16,085 nt of DNA, taken from NCBI GenBank assembly GCA_002869605.1, contig PKUI01000160.1:1-16085 (forward strand), in the 5' to 3' direction. This DNA is from Desulfuromonas sp. (GTDB lineage Bacteria > Desulfobacterota > Desulfuromonadia > Desulfuromonadales > SZUA-401). The translations under genes and the position numbers were made by a program. The notes under the pieces are model-generated. The model had not been told where the DNA came from. It was given only the letters and a program-made list of their open reading frames with translations, and made no database searches. Each line of letters starts with the position of its first letter. Position 1 is the stretch's first letter. Shown here piece by piece: positions 14,655 to 16,085 of this stretch.

Positions 14655-16052
14655 ATGCGCATTGTAGGAAAAATCTTCGCTCTGCTGGTGTTGTTGGCGC
14701 TGGTGTTTTTTCTGGTGAGCTACCAGCACAAGCAGGCGGATGCTCCAGAGGCGGTTTTCCCCGAGCTTCAGCCGGAATTGCCGGTGCCGCCGCCGACCCT
14801 GGTCGAGACGCAGAGTGCTTTTATCGAGGTCTACCGTCAGGTCCTGCCCGCCGTGGTGAACATCCGTGCCGAAGGGAGCGGTGCCGCTGCCGGTGGTGAC
14901 CTGTTCGAAGAATTTTTTGGTGACCTGTTTAAGAACCGTCCGCGACAGAAGCAAAAGAGTCTTGGTTCGGGATTGCTGATCGATCCGGCCGGTTATCTGT
15001 TGACCAACGCCCATGTCATCGCGGGGGCCGAAGAGATTCAGGTGCGGCTTTCAGACCAACGCATGTACGTGGCGAAGCTGGTTGGAGCCGATGAAAGCAC
15101 CGATGTTGCGGTGCTGAAGATAGAGGGCGAGGAACCGTTCCCGATGGCCCGCCTGGGGGACTCGGAGCAGGTCCAGGTCGGTGAATGGGCCCTGGCAATC
15201 GGCAATCCGTTTGGCCTGGATCGTACCCTGACGGTCGGCGTGATCTCCGCCAAGGGGCGTTCCGACGTCGGCATCGAGGAGTACGAGGACTTTATCCAGA
15301 CCGACGCCTCGATCAACCCCGGTAACTCGGGAGGTCCGCTGCTCAACATCCGTGGCGAGGTGATCGGGATCAATACTGCCATCGTTGCTTCCGGGCAAGG
15401 GATCGGGTTCGCCATTCCGATCCGCCTGGCGAAGTCGATTGCCGACCAGTTGATGACCAACGGCGAGGTTCGGCGTGGTTGGCTGGGAGTGCGGATTCAG
15501 GCCCTGACAGCTGAGCTGGCCGCATCGTTTGGTCTCAAGCGTACCCGAGGGGCGCTGGTGACCGAGGTGATGCCGGGGATGCCCGCTGCGCAGGCCGGTA
15601 TCCAGCGTGGTGACATCATTCTCCGTTTTGACGGACGAGAGATCCATGGCGTTCGTGATCTGCAGCTTAGGGTCGCCAGTACGCTTTCCGGAAGTGTCGC
15701 TGAAGTCGAGGTGCTGCGCGAAGGCCGCACGTTGTCACTTCAGGTCAAGGTTTCGGAACGTGAGGTGGCGGCAGGCAGTGCGGAGAAAACCGTTCCGAGG
15801 CCCAAGTCGTTAGGTTTTGAAGTCGCAACGGACAGCGATGGCTCGGTGACGGTATCCGCCGTCGACCCGGCGGGAGCAGCGGCTGCCTCGGGTTTGCGAT
15901 CCGGGGATAAGATTCTGCAGGTCAATGAGCACGAGGTTGCTGATCTGCATATGTTTGAACAGGCGGTTTCTGCGGTACGGAAGGATAAGAACATCCGTCT
16001 GCTGGTGCGGCGCGGCGAGTCGGTAATGTATCTCGCCTTTACCTTGCCCTAG
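14655..16052 (+). CDS. DegP/HtrA-type periplasmic serine protease with two PDZ domains
   Basis: The 465-residue protein begins with a hydrophobic signal or anchor (IFALLVLLALVFFLVSY, residues 7-23) and a Pro/Glu-rich spacer. The trypsin-like domain has the triad H120 (TNAHVI), D150 (STDVAVLK) and S225 (NPGNSGGPL). A first PDZ domain (about 265-360) includes RRGWLGVRIQ and GMPAAQAGIQRGDIILRFDG. A second (about 375-460) includes GAAAASGLRSGDKILQVNEH. This is the DegP/DegQ/MucD layout, for quality control of misfolded envelope proteins; such proteases usually form trimer-based cages. The signal segment has no obvious AXA site, so it might stay membrane-tethered. The ATG at 14655 follows a GAGGTGGG. 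It has its own promoter and ends in TAG, the only gene here that does so normally. DegP and DegQ cannot be told apart, so no symbol is given. Confidence 0.94.
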   Translation: MRIVGKIFALLVLLALVFFLVSYQHKQADAPEAVFPELQPELPVPPPTLVETQSAFIEVYRQVLPAVVNIRAEGSGAAAGGDLFEEFFGDLFKNRPRQKQKSLGSGLLIDPAGYLLTNAHVIAGAEEIQVRLSDQRMYVAKLVGADESTDVAVLKIEGEEPFPMARLGDSEQVQVGEWALAIGNPFGLDRTLTVGVISAKGRSDVGIEEYEDFIQTDASINPGNSGGPLLNIRGEVIGINTAIVASGQGIGFAIPIRLAKSIADQLMTNGEVRRGWLGVRIQALTAELAASFGLKRTRGALVTEVMPGMPAAQAGIQRGDIILRFDGREIHGVRDLQLRVASTLSGSVAEVEVLREGRTLSLQVKVSEREVAAGSAEKTVPRPKSLGFEVATDSDGSVTVSAVDPAGAAAASGLRSGDKILQVNEHEVADLHMFEQAVSAVRKDKNIRLLVRRGESVMYLAFTLP

Positions 16053-16085
16053 GTGTGTTGCGCGTCTGACCTGACCATGATCTCC

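Overview
The window is a GC-rich bacterial chromosome segment, most likely from the Desulfuromonadales/Geobacterales group of Desulfobacterota. This is inferred from gene content and has not been checked by any search. The indications are a zinc-type HemB in a hem cluster, a GEMM-I/Ib cyclic-dinucleotide riboswitch of the kind common in Geobacter, an XRE-cupin regulator, a stand-alone rubredoxin and a compact sucA-sucB-lpd operon.

Region 1 (1-3572, + strand) is a tetrapyrrole cluster: the 3' end of hemD, hemB, a DUF2270 membrane protein and an M16 zinc peptidase, closed by a strong intrinsic terminator. hemB carries an in-frame TAG at codon 150. It lies before both active-site lysines and replaces what is probably a CAG Gln codon.

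Region 2 (3598-4997, + strand) is an accessory island with visibly lower GC. A probable promoter is followed by a GEMM-type riboswitch whose specificity base is A rather than G, pointing to 3',3'-cGAMP sensing. An intrinsic terminator serves as the expression platform. Three short genes follow, each encoding an exported protein of no recognised family. A hairpin terminator ends the unit and is probably shared with the convergent lpd gene. This is the most interesting part of the window.

Region 3 (5056-12115, - strand) is an energy and cofactor region. Read in the direction of transcription it contains rubredoxin (own promoter and terminator), lipA and a YciA-like acyl-CoA thioesterase (probable operon), then sucA-sucB-lpd, encoding the complete 2-oxoglutarate dehydrogenase complex. 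The suc genes are driven by a near-consensus extended -10 promoter. LipA makes the lipoyl cofactor that SucB needs, so the neighbours are functionally linked.

Region 4 (12250-16052) holds elbB (DJ-1/PfpI-like) and an XRE-cupin regulator on the - strand. Divergent from these, on the + strand, are a HAD phosphatase and a DegP/HtrA-type periplasmic protease with a strong sigma70-like promoter. The protease gene ends in TAG, which argues that TAG is an ordinary stop codon in this genome.
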